NCBI RefSeq assembly: GCF_004353505.1
Contig: NZ_SMNQ01000025.1
Location: 1 to 64,000 of the forward strand
Length of the DNA stretch: 64,000 nucleotides
Reading direction: 5' to 3'
Source: Streptomyces sp. WAC05374
GTDB taxonomy: Bacteria; Actinomycetota; Actinomycetes; Streptomycetales; Streptomycetaceae
In this document: positions 17,543 to 26,058 of the stretch, one piece after another
How the letters are laid out: each line of letters opens with the position of its first letter
Position numbering within the stretch: the stretch's first letter is position 1
Made by a program: the position numbers and the translations under genes
The notes under the pieces: generated by a model
Database searches by the model: none
Seen by the model: the letters and a program-made list of their open reading frames with translations, nothing else
Told to the model about the DNA's origin: nothing

Positions 17543-18268
17543 TCAGGGCGCCAGTTCGCGGGCGAAGCGGCGGACGGCGTCGGTGAAGGCGTCCGGGGCG
17601 TCGAAGTTCGCGAGGTGCCGTGCGCGGGGGATGAGTTCGACGCGGGCCCGCGGGTGCGCGCGGGCGAAGTCCCGCTCGTCCGCGCGGAAGACCGTGTCCT
17701 TCTCGCCGTTCAGGATCAGCACCGGGGCCCCGACATGGCGCATCGCGCTCGCGTCGAAGCGGCCCAGGACCTCGCCCCAGGCCGCGGGCAGGGTGTGGAA
17801 GGCGTAGCCGCCCCGGATCGTCGCCTCCACCACCCGGGGCGGGTAGAGCCGCCGCAGCAGCCGGTCGTTCCACCGGGCCAGCCGGTCCGCCGGCAGGCGG
17901 GGGACCAGCCCGGCCACCCACCGGTAGGGCGCCGCCCACGGGCCCCGGGTGGAGGCGCTGGCGCCCGCCAGGACCAGCCCGCGCAGCCGCTGCGGACACC
18001 GCCGCGCGAACTCCAGCGCGGCGTACCCGCCCAGCGAGTGCCCGACGACCAGGGCGGGCCCGCGGCCGAGCGCGTCCACCGCGCCGGCGATGACGTCCGT
18101 CGCGGCGCTCAGGCTCCAGGGCTCGTCCGCGCGCTCCCCGTGGCCGGGCAGGTCGACGGCGGCCACCGGGAACTCGTCCTCGAGCGCCGCGAGTTGCACG
18201 CTCCACTGCCCCGCGCTGAAGCGCGTCCCGTGCACGAACACCACGGGCACCGCGTCCGCCGCCGTCAT
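17543..18268 (-). CDS. Alpha/beta-fold hydrolase
   Basis: This 241-residue alpha/beta hydrolase has the oxyanion motif FVHGTRFSAGQW (about residue 10), the DLPGHGERAD loop, nucleophile Ser in VGHSLGGYAALEF (about 75), Asp in ILNGEKDTVF and catalytic His in RARHLANFD. It has no signal peptide. The family covers esterases, lactonases, C-C hydrolases and peptidases, and nothing in the neighbourhood narrows this. Start ATG 18268 gives the usual short leader. It lies downstream of the GNAT gene on the same strand with about 55 bases between them, so they may be cotranscribed. Confidence 0.8.
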   Translation of the reverse strand: MTAADAVPVVFVHGTRFSAGQWSVQLAALEDEFPVAAVDLPGHGERADEPWSLSAATDVIAGAVDALGRGPALVVGHSLGGYAALEFARRCPQRLRGLVLAGASASTRGPWAAPYRWVAGLVPRLPADRLARWNDRLLRRLYPPRVVEATIRGGYAFHTLPAAWGEVLGRFDASAMRHVGAPVLILNGEKDTVFRADERDFARAHPRARVELIPRARHLANFDAPDAFTDAVRRFARELAP

Positions 18269-18322
18269 CCGTTTCCCCCCGTCGGCATGGTCCTGCGACG
18301 GACCCTACCGGCGGCGTTCCGG

Positions 18323-19030
18323 TCACGGGCTCCCGGGAGTGCGGTATCCCTGGAAGGTCACGTGCCGGCGGGTTGTGAAGCCGAGCCGCTCGTACAGCGC
18401 GATCGCGCCCGTGTTCGCCTCGGCGACGTGCAGGAAGGGGCGCTCGCCGCGGGCCACGACGCGCGCGGCCAGCGCGGCGACCAGGCGGGCCGCGTGGCCC
18501 CGGCCGCGTGCCCCGGGAGCCGTGCAGACGGCGCTGATCTCGGTCCAGCCCGGAGGCCGCAGCCGTTCACCCGCCATCGCCACCAGCGCGCCGTTGTCAC
18601 GGACACCGAGGTAGGTGCCCATCTCCAGGGTGCGCGGCCAGAACGGCCCCGGCCGGGTCAGTGCCACGAGGTCGAGCATCTCGGGCACGTCGTCGGGCCC
18701 CAGTTCCACCACACCGGCGGTGGACGGAAGGCCGGGCGGTGCCCCGGCGGGCAGGACGAGCTGGCGGCCCTCGAGGAAGAAGACCGGCTCCCAGCCGGCG
18801 GGCGGGGGCGCCGCGTTGCTGAACATGTCGGCGAGCTCGCCCGGGCCGAGCAGCTCGGCGAGGTCGGCCCAGTCCGCCGCGTCCGGGTCGGCGGGCAGGG
18901 CGCAGAAGGTCGCGACGGCCGGTACGTACCCGGCGGCCCGGCCCACCGTGCGGGCGAGGTGCGCGTGCGGGCCGCGCAGCGACCGGCCCACCGGGTCGTC
19001 GAGTACCAGGGCGTCGTCGTGGCCCACCAT
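18323..19030 (-). CDS. GNAT-family N-acetyltransferase (FR47-like)
   Basis: This 235-residue protein carries a C-terminal GNAT fold: EISAVCTAPGARGRGHAARLV holds the acetyl-CoA binding pattern (R/QxxGxG/A), followed by LHVAEANTGAIALYERLGF, typical of motif B. The N-terminal 110 residues are a second, degenerate GNAT-like half, as in FR47-type proteins. Start ATG 19030 (MVGHDDALV) is chosen because the upstream in-frame region is Arg/Pro-rich and lacks a ribosome-binding site. Substrate unknown. Confidence 0.75.
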   Translation of the reverse strand: MVGHDDALVLDDPVGRSLRGPHAHLARTVGRAAGYVPAVATFCALPADPDAADWADLAELLGPGELADMFSNAAPPPAGWEPVFFLEGRQLVLPAGAPPGLPSTAGVVELGPDDVPEMLDLVALTRPGPFWPRTLEMGTYLGVRDNGALVAMAGERLRPPGWTEISAVCTAPGARGRGHAARLVAALAARVVARGERPFLHVAEANTGAIALYERLGFTTRRHVTFQGYRTPGSP

Positions 19031-19331
19031 CGTGCCGTGCCTCTCGGGTCGTCGTGGGGCGGACGGCGACGCGCCGTCGCCGTACACGCGGGGGCGTCGG
19101 TCCGCCGCGGGAGACGGCGGCCGGGCCGGCGTCCTTCCCGCTGCCGCAGTCTAGGCACCGGTGATCACGCCGGAGGCACCGGGTACGCGGGGCCCGGCCG
19201 CCCATATCCGGTTGCCCGCCCGGGACGGCCGGGGATGCAATGGCCGGCGACGGCCGTCCGGGCCCCCCGCCACGGCGGGAGGGCACCCGGGCACGCCGTG
19301 TCCGCCTCGCGCCCACGGGAGACACCGACAC
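19031..19331. other. Divergent intergenic region
   Basis: These 301 bases lie between the divergent GNAT and substrate-binding-protein genes. Promoters for both are expected. I see no gene and no confident promoter boxes. Confidence 0.35.
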
Positions 19332-20453
19332 ATGAACACCACGCCACCGCACCCCTCTTCGCCGCGAGCGGAGAGGGCCGGCGGAACGCCCGTCCGGATC
19401 GGCGCCCTCGCGCCCCTGACACGGCCCGGCTGGGCCGAGGCGGGCCACCACCTGCTCGCCGGGCTCGAGCTGGCCGTCGGTGACGTCAACGACGCCGGCG
19501 GAATCTCCGGCAGGCCACTGGAGCTGGTGGTACGGGACACCGCGGCCGATCCGGGGAAGGCCGAGGCGGCCGTGGACGAACTGGCGCACCTGGGCGTGGC
19601 CGCCCTGGCGGGGGAGTACCACAGCGTCGTCGCCCGCGCCGCCGCCGCCCGGGCCGACGCCCTCGGCCTGCCGTTCCTCTGCTCGTCGGCGGTGCTCGAC
19701 GCGCTCACCGAACAGCCGGCACCGTCGGTCGCGCGCCTCTCCCCGCCGCAGTCCCGCGGCTGGCGGACCTACGCGGACTTCCTCCTCGGCGCGGGCCACC
19801 GCCACATCGCCGTCGCCGCCCAGCCGAGCGTCTACTGGGCGTGCGGGACCCGCGTGCTGCGCGACCACCTCACCCCGCGGGGCGGCACCGTGACCGAGCT
19901 GGACCTCGGCGCGCTCACCCCGGCGGACGTGTGCGACGCGCTCGCCGGTCACCGGGCGACCGCCCTGCTCCTCCTGGCCGGCCACCCTGACCCGGCGGTG
20001 CCGGTCGTCCGGGCCGTCCGCCGCGACCGGCGCCTCGCCGGGACGCTGATCGGCGCTCCGGCCGGGCAGCCGGAGTTCGCCACGTGGGCGGCGCTGCTGG
20101 GCGGCGACGGCGCCGGAGTCCCCTTCCTGCGCTACCTGCCCGAGCGCCTCACCCCGCTCGGCGTACGCGTCGGGGCGGTGCTGCGCGAACGGCTCGCCGC
20201 GGCGCCGTCGTTCGTCGCCTACGAGGGCTACGACACCATCACCGTCCTCGCCGAGGCGCTGCGCGCGCACGGCGCGGACCGCGCACACCTCGCCGCGTCC
20301 TGGCCGGGTGTGGCGGTCGACGGCACCCGCGGGCGGGTCCGGTTCTCCCGTACGCCGGGCAGCAGCGTGTGGCAGTGGGCCGGGGCACCCGTCCAGGTCG
20401 TCGACCGGGACCCGGCCGAACCCGGCCGCTTCCGCGTCCTGCACACCGGCTGA
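19332..20453 (+). CDS. Leu/Ile/Val-type periplasmic-binding-fold protein lacking a signal peptide
   Basis: This 373-residue protein has the type I periplasmic-binding fold of branched-chain amino-acid receptors: IGALAPLTRPGW at the start, then LAGLELAVGDVNDAGGISGRPLELVVRD (read from 19460), later LCSSAVLDALT and SFVAYEGYDTITVLAEAL. The N terminus is short, polar and Pro-rich. There is no signal peptide or lipobox, so it is probably cytosolic and not a classical ABC receptor; no transporter genes adjoin it. Start is ATG 19332 behind GGGAG. It may be a ligand-sensing stand-alone protein; this is inference. Confidence 0.7.
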   Translation: MNTTPPHPSSPRAERAGGTPVRIGALAPLTRPGWAEAGHHLLAGLELAVGDVNDAGGISGRPLELVVRDTAADPGKAEAAVDELAHLGVAALAGEYHSVVARAAAARADALGLPFLCSSAVLDALTEQPAPSVARLSPPQSRGWRTYADFLLGAGHRHIAVAAQPSVYWACGTRVLRDHLTPRGGTVTELDLGALTPADVCDALAGHRATALLLLAGHPDPAVPVVRAVRRDRRLAGTLIGAPAGQPEFATWAALLGGDGAGVPFLRYLPERLTPLGVRVGAVLRERLAAAPSFVAYEGYDTITVLAEALRAHGADRAHLAASWPGVAVDGTRGRVRFSRTPGSSVWQWAGAPVQVVDRDPAEPGRFRVLHTG

Positions 20454-20460
20454 GGGGACG

Positions 20461-20476
20461 TGAGTACGGGTACTCA
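20461..20476. promoter_or_regulatory. 16-bp palindrome ahead of lipoprotein gene
   Basis: TGAGTAC-GG-GTACTCA is a perfect 7-bp palindrome with a 2-base spacer, 36 bases upstream of the lipoprotein start and 7 bases after the preceding stop. Position and symmetry suggest an operator or a promoter element, with the GTACTCA half in the -35 to -10 zone. Confidence 0.5.
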
Positions 20477-20512
20477 TGTGGCGGGCCGCGCCCGGTCCGT
20501 ACGGTCGGCCCC

Positions 20513-21070
20513 ATGAGGAGAACCGTCGCGCTGTGCGCCCTGCTGGTGGCCGTCCTGTCCCAGGCGGGCTGCTCCGTGCTGGAGCCGGACTACCCCTCCG
20601 GCGACCCGGCGCGGCTCACCCAGCGCCTGACGGACCGCGCGCAGTGGGCGTACGACGCGATGGACCTGCCGCCCCACAAGGCGGTGAACCCCAGCCACGT
20701 CACCCCGGGGTACAACTGCAACGCGGGCGGCTTCACCATCGACGAGATGGCGCCCGACGTCGTCACCTACGGCCTGAGGTGGACGGTCGAGGACGTCCCG
20801 GCCGACGTCGCCCGGGCCACGGAAGCGCGGCTGCGCCGCCAGTTCACCGCCGCCGACTGGAGCCTCACCCACGACGGCAACCGCCGGGTCGGGGACCACG
20901 TCGAGTTCGGGTTCCGCTTCGAGGACCCGGCAACGGGCGACATGTTCGACCTGCGGTGGAACAACTCGACCACCTCGCTGTTCCTGTCCGGCTACACCCC
21001 CTGCGCGCGGATACCCCGGTCCGAGGCCGACACCCCGTCGCCGCGGACCTGGACCCCGCGCGCCTCCTGA
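20513..21070 (+). CDS. Lipoprotein, function unknown
   Basis: This 185-residue protein has an N-terminal signal MRRTVALCALLVAVLSQAGC with a lipobox (SQAGC), so Cys20 should be lipidated and the protein anchored outside the membrane. The mature part is a compact, mixed-charge domain with two more Cys (GYNCNAGG and TPCARI) that may form a disulfide. No family name is certain; many Streptomyces have such single-domain lipoproteins of about 180 residues. ATG 20513 is clear from the signal peptide. A palindrome lies in its promoter region. Confidence 0.7.
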   Translation: MRRTVALCALLVAVLSQAGCSVLEPDYPSGDPARLTQRLTDRAQWAYDAMDLPPHKAVNPSHVTPGYNCNAGGFTIDEMAPDVVTYGLRWTVEDVPADVARATEARLRRQFTAADWSLTHDGNRRVGDHVEFGFRFEDPATGDMFDLRWNNSTTSLFLSGYTPCARIPRSEADTPSPRTWTPRAS

Positions 21071-21083
21071 GCCGGGCGGCCGG

Positions 21084-22154
21084 TCACGGCTCGTCCACCA
21101 CGTAGCGGAACTCCGGTCCGAAGGTCTTCCCGCTGCCGTCGGGCAGCGGCGTGCGCATCAGGGCCTGGGCGGGGGTCCGCAGCCGGAACATCTGCCCGAT
21201 CGCGTCGCCCAGCAGCTCCTCCGCCGTGGCCGGGTCCTCGGCCTGCCAGGCGCGCTCCAGGAAGCGGAGGAGCTGGCTGAAGTGGCGGTTGAAGGTGTCG
21301 AGACGGGTGCGCACCTCGTCCGGGACGGGTACGCCGCCCTGCGCCCAGCCGCCCGCCGGCACCGTTCCCATCGGATGGGCGCTGGGCAGGGGCAGCTCGT
21401 CGCCCTGGAAGTCGAACCCCGGTGGATCGTCCGACACGCGGACCAGCCTGCGCCCGTGGAACATCTCCCGGAACGCGTAGAAGTGGGCGAGCTCGCCGGT
21501 GGGGCCGGGGAACGGGTTCTCCGGTGACGCGGTGGTGCCCTCGCCCTGCTCCTTGATGATCCGCACGGCCGCCTCGACGCCCTCGAGCGAGGTGAGCGGG
21601 ACGATGTCGTTCCCCGCGCCGTGGCCCGACATGTCCGCCTCGAGCTGCCGCGTCCCCTTGATCAGCTCCGGCCGGGCCCGGAAGGCCTCCAGGACGGCCT
21701 GGTAGAAGGCGCCGATCGAGGTGTGCACGTCCACGTCCTCGGCCACGGGGTCGTCCGGCCGCTCGATGCGGGAGTACATGTCGACGGCTTCCTTGCTGAG
21801 CCCCATGAGCGCCACCTCCAGCCCCGGCTGCACCCCGCCGGGCAGCGGTCCCGGGTACGCCGGCACCAGGGCGGCGTCGGCGATGCGCGGCACCCCGCCG
21901 ATGGTGGTGAGCATGTTGCAGACCAGGCCCATGTGCGACATCTCGTCGAAGACGATGGCGTGGATCGTCCGGGCGACGTCCGAGTCGTCGTCCTCGATCG
22001 ACCACAGGCCGCACAGGTAGGGCGGAAGTGTGGCGAGTTCCAGCATGATGGCCTGTTGCAGCGCCTGCTTCAGCCAGAGTTCGTCGTGCTCCTCGGCGGG
22101 GGCCCGCATGAGCTCGACGATCGCGTTGCTCCGGTGGTTGACGACACTCGACAC
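21084..22154 (-). CDS. Ferritin-like (VioB/iminophenylpyruvate dimer synthase-type) protein
   Basis: This 356-residue protein has an N-terminal four-helix ferritin-like domain of the kind found in VioB and RebD-like proteins. Likely metal ligands are Glu in LELATLPPYL (about E39), the ExxH in FDEMSHMGL (about E72/H75) and a second ExxH in GELAHFYAF (about 196-199). Related stand-alone proteins are widespread in Streptomyces and often annotated only as ferritin-like; the reaction is unknown. Start is GTG 22154 (MSSVVNHRS) with CGAGGAGC directly ahead. It faces the lipoprotein gene convergently, 13 bases apart. Confidence 0.75.
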   Translation of the reverse strand: MSSVVNHRSNAIVELMRAPAEEHDELWLKQALQQAIMLELATLPPYLCGLWSIEDDDSDVARTIHAIVFDEMSHMGLVCNMLTTIGGVPRIADAALVPAYPGPLPGGVQPGLEVALMGLSKEAVDMYSRIERPDDPVAEDVDVHTSIGAFYQAVLEAFRARPELIKGTRQLEADMSGHGAGNDIVPLTSLEGVEAAVRIIKEQGEGTTASPENPFPGPTGELAHFYAFREMFHGRRLVRVSDDPPGFDFQGDELPLPSAHPMGTVPAGGWAQGGVPVPDEVRTRLDTFNRHFSQLLRFLERAWQAEDPATAEELLGDAIGQMFRLRTPAQALMRTPLPDGSGKTFGPEFRYVVDEP

Positions 22155-22317
22155 GCGCGCTCCTCGTCATCGGGGGTACGCGGCCATCATCGGCGGCCCG
22201 CCCGGGCGGCCGGTGCCGCACACCGGTGCGATGTTCGAGTCCACCCGTTCGGTCGACGACCCCCGCCGGCCCGGCCGCCCCCCTCGTGGCGGCCGAGCCG
22301 GGTCCCCGCGCCGGGGG

Positions 22318-23874
22318 TCAGCGGGTCAGGTGGGTGATCACCGAGCGCATCGCCCGGCGCATGGCCGGGACGGTGTCCTCGGGCGGGTCGATGGTCTCGA
22401 AGCCGTGGTGGCCGTCGGGGACGTCGACCACTTCCAGGTGCGCCGCGCTGTTTCCGGCAGCGGTCACGAACGCCTCGACGGTGGCGGCGATCTCGGGGCT
22501 CTCCCGCCCCGCGCGCAGGAGTACCACCGGCAGGGCGCCCGCGTGCGCGACCGCCCGGGCGGGCCGGAAACGGCCGCCGGACAGGCCCCAGTTGGGGAGC
22601 GGGGCCAGCACCGGGTAGGAGGCGGCCAGGCAGCGCAGCCAGGCCGGGGGAGCCGCCAGCCAATCGGCGGTGAGCAGACCGCCCCCGGAGAAGAACCACA
22701 GGGCGACCCGGTCGGCGTCCACCCGCGGGTCGGCCCGCACCAGTTCCACCGCTGCGGCGACGTCCCCGGCCGCGCGCTCGTAGTCGCCCACGTCGTGCAG
22801 CCGGTGGTCGAGGGTCGCGCCGACCATGCCCTCGGCGGCCGCCAGACGGGCGTACCCGACCATGGTCGGCCAGTCGCGCGGGGTCGGCCGGCCACCGGCG
22901 GGCACCGGGCCGCCGTGCACGAGGACCACGGCCGGCCGCGGGCCGTCCGCCGCCGGGACGTACAGGTCGACGTGGTCCCTGCGGTCCCGGGGCACCTCGG
23001 GCACGTCGAGCGGGAACGGGCGCAGGTGGGCGGGCGTGCCGCCGGCGCCGGCCGGCCGCAGGCGGTGCCCCTCGCCGGCGGCGGCCCGCAGCAGGACGTC
23101 CGCCAGGTCGGCGGGGCAGGACAGCATCGGCCAGTGTCCGGTGGGCAGTTCGAAGAAGCCGACCCGCGTATCGGTCAGGGCCGCGAGGGTGGGGTCGCCG
23201 AGGTCCACGAGCCGCTGCACCAGCTCGATGGTGGCGCCGTTGCCGGTGCACAGCACCCCGGTCGTGGGCACCGAGGCGAACGCCCCGCCCAGTCGCAGCG
23301 GCTGGAGCAGCGTGCCCAGCGGCTGCGGCGCGGCCAGGGCGGTGAGCCGGTCCAGTGCCGCGTCGCCGAGGCCGGCCGTGCTGCCCCAGCGCTGCCACTG
23401 CTCCCGCCCCGGCGGCGGCAACTCGCCCGCGTACCCGCCCTGGCGGGCCCGCTCGGCGAGCCGCGCCCGCGTCTCCTGGTCCGGTACGGCGGCCAGGGCC
23501 GGGAGCCCGTTCCGCGGCATCCCGCAGTCCAGGTACACCACGCGGGCGACGCGCTCCGGCCGCCGGTCGGCGGCGCCGAGCACCGGGTGGATGCCGTAGT
23601 CGTGCCCGACGAGCACGATCTCCCGCCCGGAGCCCCTGGCACCCGCGTCCACCGTGCCGGTGTCGGGTCCCGCGTCCACCGCGTCGATCGCCGCGATCAC
23701 GTCCGCGATGTGCGTCTCCAGGTCGGCACCGGCCGGCGGGGCGGGCCGGTCCGGGTCGATGCCGGTGAGCGGGACCGCGTGCACCTCGCCGCCCGCCCGA
23801 ACCAGTTGGGCGGCCGTCTCCCGCCACACCTGGGTGCCGGTGAACACGCCCGCCACCATGAGGAACACGGTCAT
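22318..23874 (-). CDS. Tandem alpha/beta hydrolase fusion (two hydrolase domains)
   Basis: This 518-residue protein is two alpha/beta hydrolases in a row. Domain 1 (1-240) begins MTVFLMVAGVFTGTQVW, and its nucleophile elbow is VGHDYGIHP, with Asp instead of Ser, as in epoxide hydrolases and dehalogenases. Its His is likely in LPTGHWPML. Domain 2 (about 270-518) has VVLVHGGPVPAGG (oxyanion), elbow WFFSGGGLL with Ser, and a C-terminal VPDGHHGFE His, resembling dienelactone-hydrolase/prolyl-oligopeptidase-type enzymes. Start ATG 23874 is fixed by GAGGAGA seven bases ahead. It is divergent from the MerR gene and probably controlled by it. Confidence 0.75.
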   Translation of the reverse strand: MTVFLMVAGVFTGTQVWRETAAQLVRAGGEVHAVPLTGIDPDRPAPPAGADLETHIADVIAAIDAVDAGPDTGTVDAGARGSGREIVLVGHDYGIHPVLGAADRRPERVARVVYLDCGMPRNGLPALAAVPDQETRARLAERARQGGYAGELPPPGREQWQRWGSTAGLGDAALDRLTALAAPQPLGTLLQPLRLGGAFASVPTTGVLCTGNGATIELVQRLVDLGDPTLAALTDTRVGFFELPTGHWPMLSCPADLADVLLRAAAGEGHRLRPAGAGGTPAHLRPFPLDVPEVPRDRRDHVDLYVPAADGPRPAVVLVHGGPVPAGGRPTPRDWPTMVGYARLAAAEGMVGATLDHRLHDVGDYERAAGDVAAAVELVRADPRVDADRVALWFFSGGGLLTADWLAAPPAWLRCLAASYPVLAPLPNWGLSGGRFRPARAVAHAGALPVVLLRAGRESPEIAATVEAFVTAAGNSAAHLEVVDVPDGHHGFETIDPPEDTVPAMRRAMRSVITHLTR

Positions 23875-23974
23875 GGTTCTCTCCTCGGTCCGTCGCATGG
23901 CGTCGCGCCGGTCGCGTACGCCGTGGTCCGCGGACCGGACCGGGTGCCCGGGCCGCGCGCCGGTACCGTAGGAA

Positions 23975-23989
23975 CTCCCCCGGAGGGAG
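23975..23989. promoter_or_regulatory. Probable MerR-type operator
   Basis: CTCCCCCGGAGGGAG is a near-perfect dyad (one mismatched pair) 12 bases ahead of the merR-like start and 100 bases ahead of the divergent hydrolase fusion. MerR regulators bind such dyads between -35 and -10 boxes of their own divergent promoters. Confidence 0.45.
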
Positions 23990-24001
23990 ATTCAACCGTC
24001 C

Positions 24002-24940
24002 ATGTCGCACGAGGCCGTCTGGAGCATCGGAGAGCTCGCCGAGCGCGCGGGTGCCACCGTGAAGACCGTCCGCTTCTACTCCGACCGGGGCCTGCTGCCC
24101 GAGGCGTCCCGCAGCGGCGGCGGACACCGCCGGTACGGCCCCGAGGCGCTGGAGCGGCTGCGGCTGATCCGCTCGCTGCGCGCCCTCGACCTGCCGCTGC
24201 CCGAGGTGCGCCGCGTCGTCGAGGACGAGGACGCGGCGGGCCGCGTGCTGGAGGACGCCGTGGCCGGCCGGCTGCGGGAACTGGGCGGTGAGCTGAGGGC
24301 CCTGCGCTGGCGGGAGGCGGCGCTGCGGCTGGTGCGGGAGTGCCCGCCCGCGCAGCGCGCCGAGCGGCTGCGGCTCCTGGGCGCGGTGAGCACCCCGCCG
24401 AGCACGGCACCGCTCGTCCGGTTCTGGCGTGCCTGGCTGCCGCCCCGGACGCCGGCCCGGGCGGCGGCGGCGTTCCTGGAGGTGGCCGTCCCGCAGCCGC
24501 CCGACGAGCCGGACCCGGCGCAGGTGCTCGCCTTCGCCCACCTGCACGCGCTGACGACCGCGCCCTGCCCGCCCGGCCGGCAGCCCCAGCCGGACGTGCA
24601 CCGGGTGGCCGGTGCCGGCGGGGCGGCCCTGCTGTACGCGGGGCTGGCCGAGGCGTACGAGCTGGCGGGCCCGCACCTGCGCCGGGGGCGGGAGCCGTAC
24701 GCGGGTGAGGCGCTGGACGCCTACGTCGCCGCGTACGCGAGCGCGTACGGCGGCCGGGACACCCGGGACTTCCGCCGTGTGCTGGCCGAGCGGCTCGGCG
24801 CACAGCCGCGTCTGGACCGGTACTGGGAACTGGCGGCCGTGGTGTGGACGCCGCCGGGCGGGCCGCCGGAGCCGACGCCGGGCTCCGCGGACGACTGGCT
24901 GCGCGCGGCCCTGGAGCGGGACAACGCCCGTGCGGCGTAG
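24002..24940 (+). CDS. MerR-family transcriptional regulator
   Basis: This 312-residue regulator has an N-terminal winged helix-turn-helix, WSIGELAERAGATVKTVRFY (residues 7-26), with the wing GGHRRYGPEALERL and the coiled coil that links dimers (about 75-115). A long C-terminal effector domain of about 190 residues follows, mostly helical and without recognisable Cys metal ligands. It therefore probably senses an organic ligand rather than a metal. It is divergent from the tandem hydrolase gene with a dyad between them, so it likely controls that gene and itself. Start ATG 24002. Confidence 0.88.
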   Translation: MSHEAVWSIGELAERAGATVKTVRFYSDRGLLPEASRSGGGHRRYGPEALERLRLIRSLRALDLPLPEVRRVVEDEDAAGRVLEDAVAGRLRELGGELRALRWREAALRLVRECPPAQRAERLRLLGAVSTPPSTAPLVRFWRAWLPPRTPARAAAAFLEVAVPQPPDEPDPAQVLAFAHLHALTTAPCPPGRQPQPDVHRVAGAGGAALLYAGLAEAYELAGPHLRRGREPYAGEALDAYVAAYASAYGGRDTRDFRRVLAERLGAQPRLDRYWELAAVVWTPPGGPPEPTPGSADDWLRAALERDNARAA

Positions 24941-24991
24941 CGGTGTTCACCGGTTCCTCCGGAGCCGCGGACGGGCCGGCGGAGGCGTGGC

Positions 24992-25948
24992 TCACCGGGT
25001 GCGGAACGCCTGCCGGTAGGCCGTCGGGGTGACGCCGGTCGTGGCGGCGAGGTGCCGGCGCAGCGAGACGGCGGTGCCGAAACCGGCCCGGGCGGCGACC
25101 TGGTCCACCGTCAGGTCGCTGGTCTCCAGCAGCCGCCGGGCGTGCTCGGTGCGCTGCTGGGTGAGCCACTGCCCGGGCGGCATCCCGACCTCGTCGTGGA
25201 AGCGCCGGCAGAAGGTGCGGACGCTCATCCGGGCGTGCTTGGCCAGTTCGGCCAGCGGCAGGGGGCGGTGGAGCCGGCCGAGGGCCCACTCGCGGGTGGG
25301 GCCCGTGGTGGTGGCCGACGGCTCGGGCACGGGGCGCTCGATGTACTGGGCCTGGCCGCCTTCCCGCCACGGCGGCACCACGCAGAGCCTGGCCACGCGG
25401 TTGGCGGTCTCGCTGCCGTGGTCGCGGCGCACCAGGTGCAGGCAGAGGTCGAGCCCGGCGGCGACGCCCGCCGCGGTGAGGACGCGGCCGTCGTCGACGA
25501 AGAGCACGTTGGCGTCGACCCGTACCCGGGGGAAGGTCCGCTGGAAGCGGTCGGACTCGTTCCAGTGCGTGGTGGCGGGGCGGCCGTCCAGGAGCCCGGC
25601 GGCGGCCAGGACGTACGAGGCAGTGCAGATCGAGACGATGCGGGCACCGGCCGGCAGGAGCCCCAGCGCGGTGGCCAACTCCTCGGGCAGCCAGTCCCGC
25701 CGCTCGTCCGGCCCGCAGGTGAAGGGGGGTATGACCAGGGTGTCCGCGGTGCGCAGCGCCTGGCTGTCGTGGGTCACCGCGAGGGCGAAGTCGGCGCTGG
25801 TGGTGACGGGGCCACCGTCCAGGCTGCACGTGGTGACCTCGTACAGCGGTGTGCCGTCGGGACCGGTGGCGGTGCCGAAGATCCGCACGGGGATGCTGAG
25901 TTCGAAGGGGTAGACGCCCTCGAGGGCCAGAACGACGACGCGGTGCAA
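24992..25948 (-). CDS. GlxA-type AraC regulator with DJ-1/PfpI domain
   Basis: This 318-residue protein has an N-terminal DJ-1/PfpI-like (class I amidotransferase fold) domain beginning HRVVVLALEGVYPFEL, with Cys in the elbow position (IVSICTASYVLAA). Two AraC helix-turn-helix motifs follow at the C terminus (LAELAKHARMSVRTFCRRF and VDQVAARAGFGTAVSLRRH). The family start MHRV... is matched only by the TTG at 25948, preceded by AAGGAT; a TTG two codons upstream is possible. It is divergent from the oxidoreductase/hydrolase pair 26059-27680 and probably regulates it. The ligand is unknown. Confidence 0.85.
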   Translation of the reverse strand: MHRVVVLALEGVYPFELSIPVRIFGTATGPDGTPLYEVTTCSLDGGPVTTSADFALAVTHDSQALRTADTLVIPPFTCGPDERRDWLPEELATALGLLPAGARIVSICTASYVLAAAGLLDGRPATTHWNESDRFQRTFPRVRVDANVLFVDDGRVLTAAGVAAGLDLCLHLVRRDHGSETANRVARLCVVPPWREGGQAQYIERPVPEPSATTTGPTREWALGRLHRPLPLAELAKHARMSVRTFCRRFHDEVGMPPGQWLTQQRTEHARRLLETSDLTVDQVAARAGFGTAVSLRRHLAATTGVTPTAYRQAFRTR

Positions 25949-26058
25949 TGGCAAGATCCTTTCCGGGCATGGCCATCGGGCCACTCGTGCCGGCCGGCGG
26001 CGGACGAGAACCTTGATCCAAGCAGGGCACGACAGCCCGTGAGGACAAGGGGGATGCG

